Position numbers and translations under genes: made by a program
Part shown: positions 12,639-21,273 of the stretch, in pieces
How positions within the stretch are numbered: position 1 is the stretch's first letter
Layout: each line of letters begins with the position of its first letter
Notes under the pieces: model-generated
Database searches by the model: none
What the model was told of the DNA's origin: nothing
Seen by the model: the letters and a program-made list of their open reading frames with translations, nothing else
From: Tabrizicola sp.
Lineage (GTDB): Bacteria > Pseudomonadota > Alphaproteobacteria > Rhodobacterales > Rhodobacteraceae
Direction: 5' to 3'
Length of the DNA stretch: 64,000 nucleotides
Assembly (NCBI RefSeq): GCF_030694085.1
Contig: NZ_JAUXZE010000035.1
Location: 558,001 to 622,000 of the forward strand

Positions 12639-15136
12639 CCCAGAAGCCCCCCCGCCGCGGCACGGCCCTGCGCCTGCACCGTCAGCTTGAACGCATCTGG
12701 TCGCCCGACCCCCGCTTCCGGGGCTGGCTGACCACGAACAACAACAACGATGTCGGGCGGCTTTTCCTGGCCGTGGCGACACTGTTCTTCGTGATCGGTG
12801 GCCTTCTTGCCATGCTGATCCGGGCGCAGCTGGCAACGCCCGGCTCGGCCTTCATGGGACCCGAGGCCTACAACCAGGTCTTCACGATGCATGGCACCGT
12901 GATGATGTTCCTGTTTGCCATCCCCTTCTTCGAGGCGCTGGCGGTCCTGCTTTTGCCTGGGATGCTGGGAACCCGCGACCTCGCCTTTCCCCGGCTTGGG
13001 GTTTACGGGCTTTGGGTCTACATCTTCGGCGGCAGCGCGGTGATCGTCGCCATGCTGATGGGGCTGTCCCCGGACGGCGGCTGGTTCATGTATCCACCGC
13101 TCAGCTCGGCCGCCTTTTCGCCGGGGATCGGGGCCGACGTCTGGCTTCTGGGCATCACCTCGATCGAGGTCTCTGCCATCGCCACTGCGGTCGAGATCGT
13201 CGTGACCGTCCTGCGCTATCGCGCCGCCGGGATGAGCCTGTCGCGGATGCCGATCTTCGCCTGGTACATTCTGGTCGTCGCGGTGATGATCCTGACCGCC
13301 TTCCCGCCGATGATCCTGGGCTCCTTGCTGCTTGAAACCGAGCGCGCCCTTGGATGGCCCTTCTTCCAGGTCGAGAACGGCGGCGACCCGCTCCTGTGGC
13401 AGCACCTCTTCTGGCTTTTCGGCCACCCGGAGGTCTACATCATCTTCCTGCCCGCCGCCGGGATGATCGCCACCATCCTGCCGGTGATGGCTCGGACGAC
13501 GCTGTTGGGCTACGGCTGGGTCGTGGCGGCGGCAGTGTCGCTGGCGGTCCTCAGCTTCGGGCTTTGGGTCCATCACATGTTCACCACCGGCATCCCGCAC
13601 CTTGGCCTTGCCTTCTTCTCGGCCGCCTCGACGCTGGTTGCCGTTCCGACATCGATCATGATCTTTTCCTGGATCGGCACGCTGTGGAAGGGTCGGGTAC
13701 AGATGAAGCTGCCGATGCTCTGGCTGCTGGGCTTCTTCGCGACCTTCGTGATCGGCGGGCTGACCGGAGTCATGCTGGCCATCGTGCCCTTCAACTGGCA
13801 GGTCCACGACACCCACTTCGTCGTTGCCCACCTGCATTACGTGCTGATCGGCGGCTATGTCTTCCCGATGATCGCGGCAGTCTATTATTTCCAGCCGCTG
13901 CTGACCGGACGCTTCCATTACTTCCGCCTGGGAGCGGTGGCCTTCTGGCTGGTCGTTCCCGCCTTCCACATCACCTTCCTGGCGGTGCATGTGGTCGGCC
14001 TTCTCGGCCAGCGTCGGCGGACCTGGACCTATGACGAGGGGCAGGGTTGGGAGCTTCTGAACCTCATCGCCTCGACCGCCTCTTTCGTCATGGCCATCGG
14101 CTTTGCCCTGGTCATCCTGGACATCGGGATCACCACCTTCTCCGGGCTGCGCGGCAAGCGGAACCCCTGGGGTGCGACCACGCTGGAATGGGCCGCGCCG
14201 ATGCCTTCGCCTGCCTACGGTTTCGCCTCGATCCCCATCGTCCGGGGCCGTTACCCGCTGACCGATGACCCCGACCTGCCGCAGCGGATCGCCAGGGGCG
14301 AGGGCTACCTTGCCGACACTTCCCGCAACAGGCGGGAAGCACTGATCGTCACCACCACGACGGGCAAGCCGTTGCAGGTGGCCGTCATGCCGGGGAATTC
14401 GGCCCTGCCCATCCTGCTCGCCGTCGTCACCAGCACCTCGTTCCTGGCCCCGCTGGTCCAGGCCTACTGGCTGTCGGCCCTGGCGCTGGTGGGCGTGGTC
14501 ATCGTGGCTCTGGTCTGGGTCTGGACCACCGCCCCCCGCCAGAGCGAAGGGCTGGTCGATGCCGGTCACGGAGCGCGCCTGCCGGTCGCTGCCGAAAGCC
14601 CGGACCCGCCCGGCTGGTGGGGCTCGCTGTTCCTGCTGGTGGCGGACGGCGTGCATTTCGGCTCGCTGATGTTCGGCTATGCCTTCCTCTGGACGGTCGC
14701 CCCGAACTGGCCCCCGCCGTCCTACCTTGTCCCCACGCTGCTTCCGGTCCTCCTCGCCCTGGGCGGAGCGGCCGCACTTGCCGCCGGGCCGCGTCTGGCC
14801 GCCCGCGCTGTAGCGACCGGCCATCGGACCGCACTGGCGCTGGTCCTGAGCCTGTTCGGGGCGCTGTCCCTTGCCACCGCTGCCGCCTCGGTCATGCTGG
14901 CCCGACAAGATCCCGCGGGGCATGCCTACGACGCCGCGCTCTGGCTTCTGGCGGGGCATGTCGGCTTCCATGCCGCGCTGGCGGTAATCATGCTGGGGTA
15001 CCTCGCATTGCGCCGGATCTCCGGGCATGGCCTGCGGGTCGGCGAGGCGCGCATCGTCTCGCTCTGGGCCGATTTCACCGCTGCGACCGGGCTGGTGGCC
15101 CTGGCCGCAGCCTGGTTGCCGGGGACCTTCGCATGA
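12635..15136 (+). CDS. ctaD: Heme-copper oxidase subunit I fused to subunit III
   Basis: 833 residues; reduces O2 to water and pumps protons. Subunit I ligands are all present: heme a His86 and His401, CuB His264, His313 and His314, heme a3 His399, and the cross-linked Tyr268 in GHPEVY. The D-channel entrance Asp115 is kept (TRDLAFPR), but the Asn that follows (P. denitrificans N131) is Gly122. The K-channel Lys (K354 there) is Met342 in VPTSIMIFSW. After about residue 560 comes a linker and a subunit III-like five-helix region (WWGSLFLLVADGVHFGSLMFGYAFLW). Such fused forms are known in caa3-like and alternative oxidases. Translationally coupled on both sides. Confidence 0.92.
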   Translation: MTQKPPRRGTALRLHRQLERIWSPDPRFRGWLTTNNNNDVGRLFLAVATLFFVIGGLLAMLIRAQLATPGSAFMGPEAYNQVFTMHGTVMMFLFAIPFFEALAVLLLPGMLGTRDLAFPRLGVYGLWVYIFGGSAVIVAMLMGLSPDGGWFMYPPLSSAAFSPGIGADVWLLGITSIEVSAIATAVEIVVTVLRYRAAGMSLSRMPIFAWYILVVAVMILTAFPPMILGSLLLETERALGWPFFQVENGGDPLLWQHLFWLFGHPEVYIIFLPAAGMIATILPVMARTTLLGYGWVVAAAVSLAVLSFGLWVHHMFTTGIPHLGLAFFSAASTLVAVPTSIMIFSWIGTLWKGRVQMKLPMLWLLGFFATFVIGGLTGVMLAIVPFNWQVHDTHFVVAHLHYVLIGGYVFPMIAAVYYFQPLLTGRFHYFRLGAVAFWLVVPAFHITFLAVHVVGLLGQRRRTWTYDEGQGWELLNLIASTASFVMAIGFALVILDIGITTFSGLRGKRNPWGATTLEWAAPMPSPAYGFASIPIVRGRYPLTDDPDLPQRIARGEGYLADTSRNRREALIVTTTTGKPLQVAVMPGNSALPILLAVVTSTSFLAPLVQAYWLSALALVGVVIVALVWVWTTAPRQSEGLVDAGHGARLPVAAESPDPPGWWGSLFLLVADGVHFGSLMFGYAFLWTVAPNWPPPSYLVPTLLPVLLALGGAAALAAGPRLAARAVATGHRTALALVLSLFGALSLATAAASVMLARQDPAGHAYDAALWLLAGHVGFHAALAVIMLGYLALRRISGHGLRVGEARIVSLWADFTAATGLVALAAAWLPGTFA

Positions 15137-15435
15137 CAAATATCCTGCGTCTGGCGCTGCCCTTCACGATCTGGCTGATCGGCTTCAGCGCGATCTACGC
15201 GCTGCAGGGCCTGACCTGCTCGCGCCACTGGCCCGAGGAACTGGAACCGCGCCTGGCGCTGATCGGCGGGGCGGCCGTTTTCGTGGTGATCCAGGGACTG
15301 GCTCTTGCGGCGCTTCTCGCCCTGCAGTCGCAGTCGCGCTTCGTGCAGACCGCCGCCACGATCCTGGGCACCGCAGCCTTGGCGGCCGCGCTCTGGACTG
15401 TCTTGCCGGTGCTGACCATCACGGTCTGCGGCTAG
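15133..15435 (+). CDS. Small oxidase-associated membrane protein
   Basis: 100 residues with three hydrophobic segments (LPFTIWLIGFSAIYAL; LIGGAAVFVVIQGLALAALLAL; ILGTAALAAALWTVLPVLTI) and a conserved-looking LQGLTCSRHWP loop. ATG 15133 overlaps the fused oxidase stop, and length and position suggest a subunit IV-like or assembly partner. No named family recognised. It converges with the dehydrogenase gene, overlapping by 4 bases. Confidence 0.65.
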   Translation: MTNILRLALPFTIWLIGFSAIYALQGLTCSRHWPEELEPRLALIGGAAVFVVIQGLALAALLALQSQSRFVQTAATILGTAALAAALWTVLPVLTITVCG

Positions 15436-16988
15436 TCGGTGGGTGCGGAGTCCGGCGCGGTGGGTTCCGCCGGAACTGCCGGGGCGGGCTCTTCCGGGGC
15501 CGCGTCCTCTGCAGGGCTTTCGGGTGCGGGGATCTCGGGGGTCGGGCTTTCAGGCGCAGTGCCATCGTTCGCCGCGGGTCCGGCCGCCGGATCGGTCGCC
15601 ACGCGGTCGGTCTCGACAGGGGCGTCGGTGATCCGGCCATCTGCCGCAGCGACACGCCAGACCGTGTTGCCCGCGTCATCGGCGATCAGCAGCGCCCCGG
15701 TCCCGTCGATCCCCAGACCGACCGGACGTCCGCGCACCTGTTCCTCATCCGGCAGAAGGAACCCCGTCACAACATCCTGCATCATGCCGTCCGGCATCCC
15801 GTCGCGGAACGGCACATAGGACACCTTGTAGCCGTTGAACTCTTCCCGGTTCCAGCTGCCGCGCTGCCCGACGAAGGCGCCACTGGCGTAGTCCTCTGGC
15901 ATCGCCGTGCCATGCGTGAAAACCAGCCCGAGGGCGGCCACGTGGCTGGACAGGGCATAGTCAGGTTTGATTGCCGCCTCGACCAGATCGGGTCGCGCCG
16001 GGCGAACCCGTTCATCGACATGCTGGCCGTAATAGCTGTAGGGCCAGCCGTAAAACCCATTCTCGACGACCGAGGTCATGTAGTCCGGCACCAGGTTCGG
16101 CCCCAACTCGTCCCTTTCGTTTATCACGGCCCACAGCACGCCCGTCTCGGGGTGGAAGATCAGCCCGTTCGGATTGCGCAGGCCCGACGCGAACATCCGC
16201 GAAGCCCCGGTCTCGCGGTCGATCTCGAAGATCGCGGCACGTCCCCGTTCCAGTTCCATCGAGTTCTCACCCGCGTTCGAGTTCGACCCCACCGAGGCAT
16301 AAAGCTTGGTCCCGTCCGGGCCGAGAGCCAGGTCCTTGGTCCAGTGGTGGTTCAACGGGCCGCCGGACAGCAGGGTTACCAGGACCGGGTCGGTGGTGAT
16401 TTCGGTGTCGCCCAGGGCATAGGGATAGCTGACCACGCCGTCGGCCATCGCCACGTAAAGCGTGTCGTCAATCCAGGCCACCCCGAAGGGCGAGTTCAGC
16501 CCGGTCAGAAGGTCATGACGTTCGTCCACCATGCCGTCGCGGTTCCGGTCCCGCAACAGGGTGATCAGGTTGCTCTCGGGCGCCGGGCCCGAACCGCCAC
16601 CCGCCGCCATCTTCATGATCCAGCCGCGAATATAGTCCTTCGGGCGAAACTTGGGCTTGCCCTCCGGGGCCCGCGACTGCACGACAAGCACGTCCCCGTT
16701 CGGCAGCGTATGCAGGGTTCGCGGGTTCACCAGATCGGTCGCATAGGCCGTGATCGTCAGACCATCCGGGACCAGAGGGGTTTCGCCCTCTTCCCAGCCG
16801 ATGACCTCGCCGACATTCATCCCCGGCCAGAGATCGCTGTAGACGGGCTCTGGCAGTACCGGGTCGGGCCCGATCTGGCTGGAGATGTCGAAGTCGCCAT
16901 CCTGTGCCTGGGCCGACACGGGAACGACGGCAGCCAGTGCGATGCCGGTCATCAGGACAGCTCGCAGGGAAAGGGTCGCGGATTTCAT
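15432..16988 (-). CDS. Periplasmic PQQ-dependent sugar (sorbosone-type) dehydrogenase
   Basis: 518 residues. A Sec signal peptide (MKSATLSLRAVLMTGIALAAVVPVSAQA) precedes a six-bladed soluble glucose/L-sorbosone dehydrogenase propeller: LVNPRTLHTLPNGDVLVVQS, LLTGLNSPFGVAWIDDTLYVA, FASGLRNPNGLIFHPETG, LPDEEQVRGRPVGLGIDGTG. Members oxidise aldoses or sorbosone using PQQ and Ca in the periplasm. There is no cytochrome c domain; instead the last 60 residues are a low-complexity Pro/Ala/Glu tail. Convergent with the oxidase cassette and followed upstream on the same strand by a DUF2231 gene. Substrate not determinable. Confidence 0.85.
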   Translation of the reverse strand: MKSATLSLRAVLMTGIALAAVVPVSAQAQDGDFDISSQIGPDPVLPEPVYSDLWPGMNVGEVIGWEEGETPLVPDGLTITAYATDLVNPRTLHTLPNGDVLVVQSRAPEGKPKFRPKDYIRGWIMKMAAGGGSGPAPESNLITLLRDRNRDGMVDERHDLLTGLNSPFGVAWIDDTLYVAMADGVVSYPYALGDTEITTDPVLVTLLSGGPLNHHWTKDLALGPDGTKLYASVGSNSNAGENSMELERGRAAIFEIDRETGASRMFASGLRNPNGLIFHPETGVLWAVINERDELGPNLVPDYMTSVVENGFYGWPYSYYGQHVDERVRPARPDLVEAAIKPDYALSSHVAALGLVFTHGTAMPEDYASGAFVGQRGSWNREEFNGYKVSYVPFRDGMPDGMMQDVVTGFLLPDEEQVRGRPVGLGIDGTGALLIADDAGNTVWRVAAADGRITDAPVETDRVATDPAAGPAANDGTAPESPTPEIPAPESPAEDAAPEEPAPAVPAEPTAPDSAPTD

Positions 16989-17003
16989 TCTGAAGTACTC
17001 CTC

Positions 17004-17438
17004 TCAGGCACGCCGCATGGGCAGAAACGCCGTGCGGCGCAGGGTTGCCGAGACAAGCATCAGCACGCAGGTCACCAGGGACAGACCGATGCCCCACGGC
17101 ATGATGGCAGTCCAGCCGTCTCCGGCGTGAACCAGGCTGTTGACGAACGCCACTGCCAGCACGACGGCGTTCAGGAGGACCACCAACCAGACAGGTTGCC
17201 TGCGATAGATCAGCAGGCCGATCAGCCACAGAAGGACGGCCAATCCGCCCGCAACTAGGCCCGCAAGCAGAAGCCAGGAAGAAAAATCCTTCCACATCAG
17301 GATCATGGTTTGCGTATACGCCCAGTCAGTCAGCAAGGTCAGCGTGAAGAACGCCGCCGCAAACGACCTAAGTGTCTCTTGACCGGGAATCGAAACCCAG
17401 GGCGGAGAAGCGGAATAGGATAGGTTGCGCACGGCCAT
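17004..17438 (-). CDS. DUF2231 membrane protein, second copy
   Basis: 144 residues with four hydrophobic helices (LRSFAAAFFTLTLLTDWAY; WLLLAGLVAGGLAVLLWLIGLLIY; WLVVLLNAVVLAVAFVNSLVHAGDGW; MPWGIGLSLVTCVLMLVSATL). It is a divergent DUF2231 member and lies just upstream of the sugar dehydrogenase on the same strand, a pairing often seen in bacterial genomes. ATG 17438 has AAGGGG upstream. It may anchor or take electrons from the dehydrogenase, but that is inference. Confidence 0.75.
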   Translation of the reverse strand: MAVRNLSYSASPPWVSIPGQETLRSFAAAFFTLTLLTDWAYTQTMILMWKDFSSWLLLAGLVAGGLAVLLWLIGLLIYRRQPVWLVVLLNAVVLAVAFVNSLVHAGDGWTAIMPWGIGLSLVTCVLMLVSATLRRTAFLPMRRA

Positions 17439-18177
17439 CTGAACCCCTTCACTTTCGCAGGACACTGGTGGCAAACCCGGTGCGTCAGGAATTGGTTCCC
17501 GGAAAACTCGATGCCACACGTTCGTCCACCGTGCGGCGCGGATGGTCCCGGACTGCCATTGCGCCACCCGGTCAGCAGAGCTAGGCCCCGGGCCCCGCCT
17601 ATTCCTGCGAGGTCATTCCCATTCTTCTCAGAACCCTGGGTCCGGCCCGCCAGCCAGAACATTGAAGCCGACCGAGATGATCACGGTGACGACGGCGACG
17701 GTCCAGATCATCCCGAAATCCAGGTATCGGCGCGACTGGTTCAGAAGGTTCCCCTAGCCCTCGCCCCGTTGCCAGCCACTTGATCGCCGACCATCTGAAG
17801 TTGGAGCTTCTGAACCTGACCCGCAGCTTCTAAGTGATGCCCCCGGACCTGATGCCGCGCACCGGATCCTGAAGGCACCGGGCATTTGGTGCATGGGCTT
17901 TGGCGCCTAGGGCAGGTCTTGCACGGCTGGCCCGTCTGCCCTTTGCCCGGTTGCGCCCGAAGGTGCATCTTCTGGCCGCCAGCCTCGGGGTCTGGGCCTA
18001 GGGATGAATGTCATCACCCTGACCGACCACCGGTATCCGGCCAGCGCCAAGCGGTACTCCCGGCTGGTGATCGGGACGCACGTGGCCACTTTCGGGGCTT
18101 TGCGGATGCCAGGCCAAATTCAAAGCGTCATGAAAGGTTCACTGGACGTCGAATTTGATTTCCAATATTCGGGAAAT
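17439..18177. other. Gene-poor stretch with degenerate coding fragments
   Basis: About 740 bases with no convincing intact gene. Several frames carry short stretches with protein-like composition broken by stops, including a permease-like remnant (17628-17753, minus) and a plus-strand piece beginning MNVITLTDHRYPASAKRYSR that runs into the arsenic regulator frame. Best read as gene debris upstream of the arsenate cassette. Confidence 0.4.
17628..17753 (-). pseudogene. Possible C-terminal remnant of a transporter permease
   Basis: A 41-codon stretch closed by stops on both sides reads NQSRRYLDFGMIWTVAVVTV then IISVGFNVLAGGPDPGF: a charged loop, a hydrophobic helix and a short tail, resembling the last helix of ABC-type permeases. 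No start codon context. The assignment is by look only. Confidence 0.25.
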
Positions 18178-18181
18178 ATGG
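18162..18181 (+). promoter_or_regulatory. Imperfect dyad at the start of the arsenic operon
   Basis: An AT-rich dyad of the form CCA-N3-TTC-N2-GAA-N3-TGG covers the proposed start codon region. Its composition resembles ArsR operators (TTC/GAA-rich inverted repeats). Overlap with the start codon could mean the real start is the ATG at 18187. Confidence 0.3.
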
Positions 18182-19017
18182 AACAGATGTCCGCTTCCCA
18201 CGCCTTTGCCACGCTCGGCCATCCCGGCCGCCTGGCCGTCTTCCGGCTGCTGATGCGCTTCGCTCCGCAGGGTGTGCGGCCGACCGAGATCGCCGCCGCT
18301 CTGGCTCTGAAGCAGAACACCCTGTCCCACCACCTGGCCGATCTGACCAGCGTGGGTCTGGTGGCGGCGCGTCGGCAGGGACGGTCGCTGTTCTATGCCG
18401 TCGATCTGGACGCCACCGAAGCGTTGATCGGCTACCTCGCCCTCGATGTCGGTCGGGGGCGACCCGACCTATTGTCCCGACTTCTCATCTCCCGGAAGGA
18501 CGCCGCCATGCGCGACACGGATTTCGACGTGCTCTTCATCTGCTCGGGCAACTCTGCCCGATCGATCTTTGCCGAGGCACTTTTGCGCGATCTGGGCAAA
18601 GGCCGGTTCCAGGCCTTTTCCGCTGGCACCCGACCGGGAAGCGAGCTGAACCCCTTCGCGCTGGATGTGCTGCGGCGCAACGGCCACGACATCACGGGCC
18701 TGCGGTCCAAGCATGTCTCAGAATTCCAGCAGCCCGGCGTTCCGGTCATGGATTTCGTTTTCACCGTCTGCGACACCTCTGCGGCCGAGGAGTGCCCGCC
18801 CTGGCCCGGCCAGCCGATCACCGGCCACTGGGGGCTGCCCGACCCGGTGAAGGCCACTGGCACCGATGCGGAAAAGGCGCTGGTCTTCGCCCGGACCTAC
18901 GCCGCCCTGCGCCGCCGGATCATGGCCTTCGTCGAATTGCCCTTCGAGTCGCTGACGCGGCTCTCGCTGCAATCCCATGTCGACGCCATCGCGACCGACC
19001 AAGACGCAAAGGCCTGA
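18178..19017 (+). CDS. ArsR-type regulator fused to arsenate reductase (ArsC)
   Basis: 279 residues. The N-terminal 105 residues are an ArsR winged helix ([16 protein letters not shown], then [20 protein letters not shown] and a wing [12 protein letters not shown]). The rest is a low-molecular-weight phosphatase-type arsenate reductase: P-loop CSGNSARS at Cys122, redox cysteines Cys198 and Cys206 (CDTSAAEEC), and the HWGLPDP acid loop. The regulator half contains no cysteine at all, so As(III) sensing by the usual Cys pair is not possible there. Start 18178 or 18187; the frame is open further upstream but without homology. First gene of the GAPDH-ArsJ cassette. Confidence 0.85.
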   Translation: MEQMSASHAFATLGHPGRLAVFRLLMRFAPQGVRPTEIAAALALKQNTLSHHLADLTSVGLVAARRQGRSLFYAVDLDATEALIGYLALDVGRGRPDLLSRLLISRKDAAMRDTDFDVLFICSGNSARSIFAEALLRDLGKGRFQAFSAGTRPGSELNPFALDVLRRNGHDITGLRSKHVSEFQQPGVPVMDFVFTVCDTSAAEECPPWPGQPITGHWGLPDPVKATGTDAEKALVFARTYAALRRRIMAFVELPFESLTRLSLQSHVDAIATDQDAKA

Positions 19018-19021
19018 TTCC

Positions 19022-20029
19022 ATGCCCCGCATTGCCCTGAATGGCCTTGGCCGGATCGGAAAGCTGGTCCTGCGTGACCTTGTCGACACGGGGGCCGGAG
19101 GGGACATCGTCCTCCTGAACGATCCCGTCGGGGATGCCGAACAGCACGCGCTTCTGATGGAGTTCGACTCGGTCCACGGTCGCTGGCGGACTTCGGTGGC
19201 GGCTGCGCCAGACGCGCTGGTCCTGAACGGCCAGACGATCCGTCTGACCCATCACAAGACCATCGAGGCTATGCCTCTGGCCGAGCTAGAAATAGATCTG
19301 GTGATCGACTGCACCGGCGTCTTCAAGACCGCCGCAAAGGTCGCGCCCTATTATGCGGCGGGCGTGAAGAAGGTCGTCGTCAGCGCACCCGTCAAGGATG
19401 GCGGTGCGCTGAACCTGGTCTACGGGGTGAACCATCACCTTTACGACGGCAGTCAGGCGCTGGTGACGGCGGCCTCCTGCACGACGAACTGCCTCGCGCC
19501 GGTGGTCAAGGTGATCCATGAATCTCTGGGCATCCGTCATGGCTCGATCACCACGATCCATGACGTGACCAACACCCAGACCATCGTGGATCGCCCGGCC
19601 AAGGACATGCGCCGCGCCCGGTCGGCGCTGCTGAACCTGATCCCGACGACGACGGGCAGCGCCACGGCGATCACGCTGATCTATCCCGAACTCAAAGGCC
19701 GGCTGAATGGTCATGCGGTCCGGGTGCCTCTCCTCAACGCCTCGCTGACCGATTGCGTTTTCGAGGTGGAGCGGTCCACCACAGCCGAAGAGGTGAACGC
19801 GCTTTTCGCCGCTGCGGCGGACGGTCCGCTGCAGGGCATCCTGGGGTACGAGACGCGGGCCCTGGTCTCGTCGGATTTCACCAACGACCCGCGCTCTGCC
19901 ATCGTCGATGCGCAGTCCACGATGGTGGTCAACGGGACGCAGGTGAAGATCTACGCCTGGTATGACAACGAATGGGGCTATTCCTGCCGCCTGGCCGACA
20001 TTGCCCGCATGGTGGCCGGATCGCTGTGA
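19022..20029 (+). CDS. ArsJ-associated glyceraldehyde-3-phosphate dehydrogenase
   Basis: 335 residues: Rossmann start [17 protein letters not shown], catalytic Cys in [12 protein letters not shown], His in [12 protein letters not shown], and [11 protein letters not shown] at the end. In ars cassettes this enzyme uses arsenate in place of phosphate to make 1-arseno-3-phosphoglycerate, which ArsJ exports. It is shorter and more divergent than housekeeping Gap and sits between the ArsR-ArsC fusion and arsJ with a GTGA overlap to the latter, so the arsenic role is well supported by context. Confidence 0.9.
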   Translation: MPRIALNGLGRIGKLVLRDLVDTGAGGDIVLLNDPVGDAEQHALLMEFDSVHGRWRTSVAAAPDALVLNGQTIRLTHHKTIEAMPLAELEIDLVIDCTGVFKTAAKVAPYYAAGVKKVVVSAPVKDGGALNLVYGVNHHLYDGSQALVTAASCTTNCLAPVVKVIHESLGIRHGSITTIHDVTNTQTIVDRPAKDMRRARSALLNLIPTTTGSATAITLIYPELKGRLNGHAVRVPLLNASLTDCVFEVERSTTAEEVNALFAAAADGPLQGILGYETRALVSSDFTNDPRSAIVDAQSTMVVNGTQVKIYAWYDNEWGYSCRLADIARMVAGSL

Positions 20030-21273
20030 GCGCCGCACCCCCCCTGCGTGCCTATGCGGCTGTCACGGCGGCCTACTGGGCCTTCATGTTGTCGGACGGC
20101 GCCTTGCGGATGCTGGTACTCCTGCACTTCAACGCCTTGGGCTTCGCGCCGATCCAGCTGGCCTGGCTGTTCCTGTTGTACGAGGTCGCGGGCATCGTCA
20201 CCAATCTGGGCGCAGGCTGGCTTGCCGCCCGCTTCGGTCTGGCGGCCACGCTTTACGGCGGGCTTGCGCTGCAGATTGGCGCGCTGATCGCCCTGGCGCA
20301 GCTGGACCCAGGGTGGAGCATAGCAGCCTCGGTCGCCTTCGTCATGGCGGTCCAGGGGGTGTCAGGCGTCGCCAAGGATCTGGCAAAGATGTCGTCGAAG
20401 TCGGCGGTCAAGCTTCTGGCCCCGACCGAGGCCGGGGGCCTTTTCCGCTGGGTCGCCGTGCTGACAGGGTCCAAGAACGCGGTCAAGGGGCTGGGGTTCT
20501 TCCTGGGGGCGGCCCTGCTGGCCCTGCTTGGTTTCACGACGGCAGTCTGGGCGATGGCGGGCGTGCTGGCGGCGATTCTGATCGCAGTGGTTCTGTTCCT
20601 GCCCTCGGGCCTGCCCGGGCGGATGAAGGCGGACGAAGCCTGGGGCGGCTGGCGGTCCAAGGACGCGCGCGTCAACCGGCTGTCGCTGGCGCGCTTGTTT
20701 CTGTTCGGCGCACGAGACGTCTGGTTCGTGGTCGGCATCCCAGTCTATTTCCAGTCCGTCCTGTCTGACGGCACTGCCGAGGGACGGCGGGAGGCATTCT
20801 TTCTGATTGGCGGGTTCCTGGCGCTGTGGATCATCGCCTATGGCGCTGTGCAGGCCGCCGCCCCCCGAATTCTGGGCGCAAAGGGCCAACCCGAGGCTGA
20901 AACGGTTCGGAAGGCGGTCAGCTGGGCCGGTCTGCTGGTGCCGATCCCCTTCCTGCTGGCCGGGGCCGCATGGGCCGCCGAAGGGCCTGCTCCCTGGCTG
21001 ACGGCCACGCTGATTGGCGGTCTTCTGGTCTTCGGCTTTGTCTTCGCGATCAACTCATCGGTCCATTCCTACCTGATCCTCGCCTTCGGGTCGGCCGAAA
21101 GGATCACGCGGGACGTGGGGTTCTACTATATGGCCAATGCCGCTGGCCGTCTGGTCGGGACCCTGCTTTCCGGCCTCAGCTACCAGCTTGGCGGGCTGCC
21201 GCTTTGCCTGGCGACCGCTGGGGTCATGGCGGCTGCCAGCTGGTTGGCCGCGCGCCGGCTGCTTCCTAGGTAG
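20026..21273 (+). CDS. arsJ: ArsJ, organoarsenical (1-arseno-3-phosphoglycerate) exporter
   Basis: 415-residue MFS transporter with about twelve hydrophobic helices. The ArsJ pattern is clear: [20 protein letters not shown] near the N-terminus, [38 protein letters not shown], and [17 protein letters not shown]. It extrudes the unstable arsenylated sugar phosphate made by the adjacent GAPDH, giving arsenate resistance. The GTG start at 20026 overlaps the GAPDH stop. It converges with the Mo-hydroxylase gene, overlapping by 8 bases. No arsenite pump gene (ArsB or Acr3) follows. Confidence 0.93.
   Translation: MSAAPPLRAYAAVTAAYWAFMLSDGALRMLVLLHFNALGFAPIQLAWLFLLYEVAGIVTNLGAGWLAARFGLAATLYGGLALQIGALIALAQLDPGWSIAASVAFVMAVQGVSGVAKDLAKMSSKSAVKLLAPTEAGGLFRWVAVLTGSKNAVKGLGFFLGAALLALLGFTTAVWAMAGVLAAILIAVVLFLPSGLPGRMKADEAWGGWRSKDARVNRLSLARLFLFGARDVWFVVGIPVYFQSVLSDGTAEGRREAFFLIGGFLALWIIAYGAVQAAAPRILGAKGQPEAETVRKAVSWAGLLVPIPFLLAGAAWAAEGPAPWLTATLIGGLLVFGFVFAINSSVHSYLILAFGSAERITRDVGFYYMANAAGRLVGTLLSGLSYQLGGLPLCLATAGVMAAASWLAARRLLPR

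Noticed and set aside
12569..15139. 856-codon open frame antisense to the fused oxidase gene
   Set aside because: Low-complexity Gln/Gly/Arg/Asp sequence with no motifs, exactly covering the real gene.
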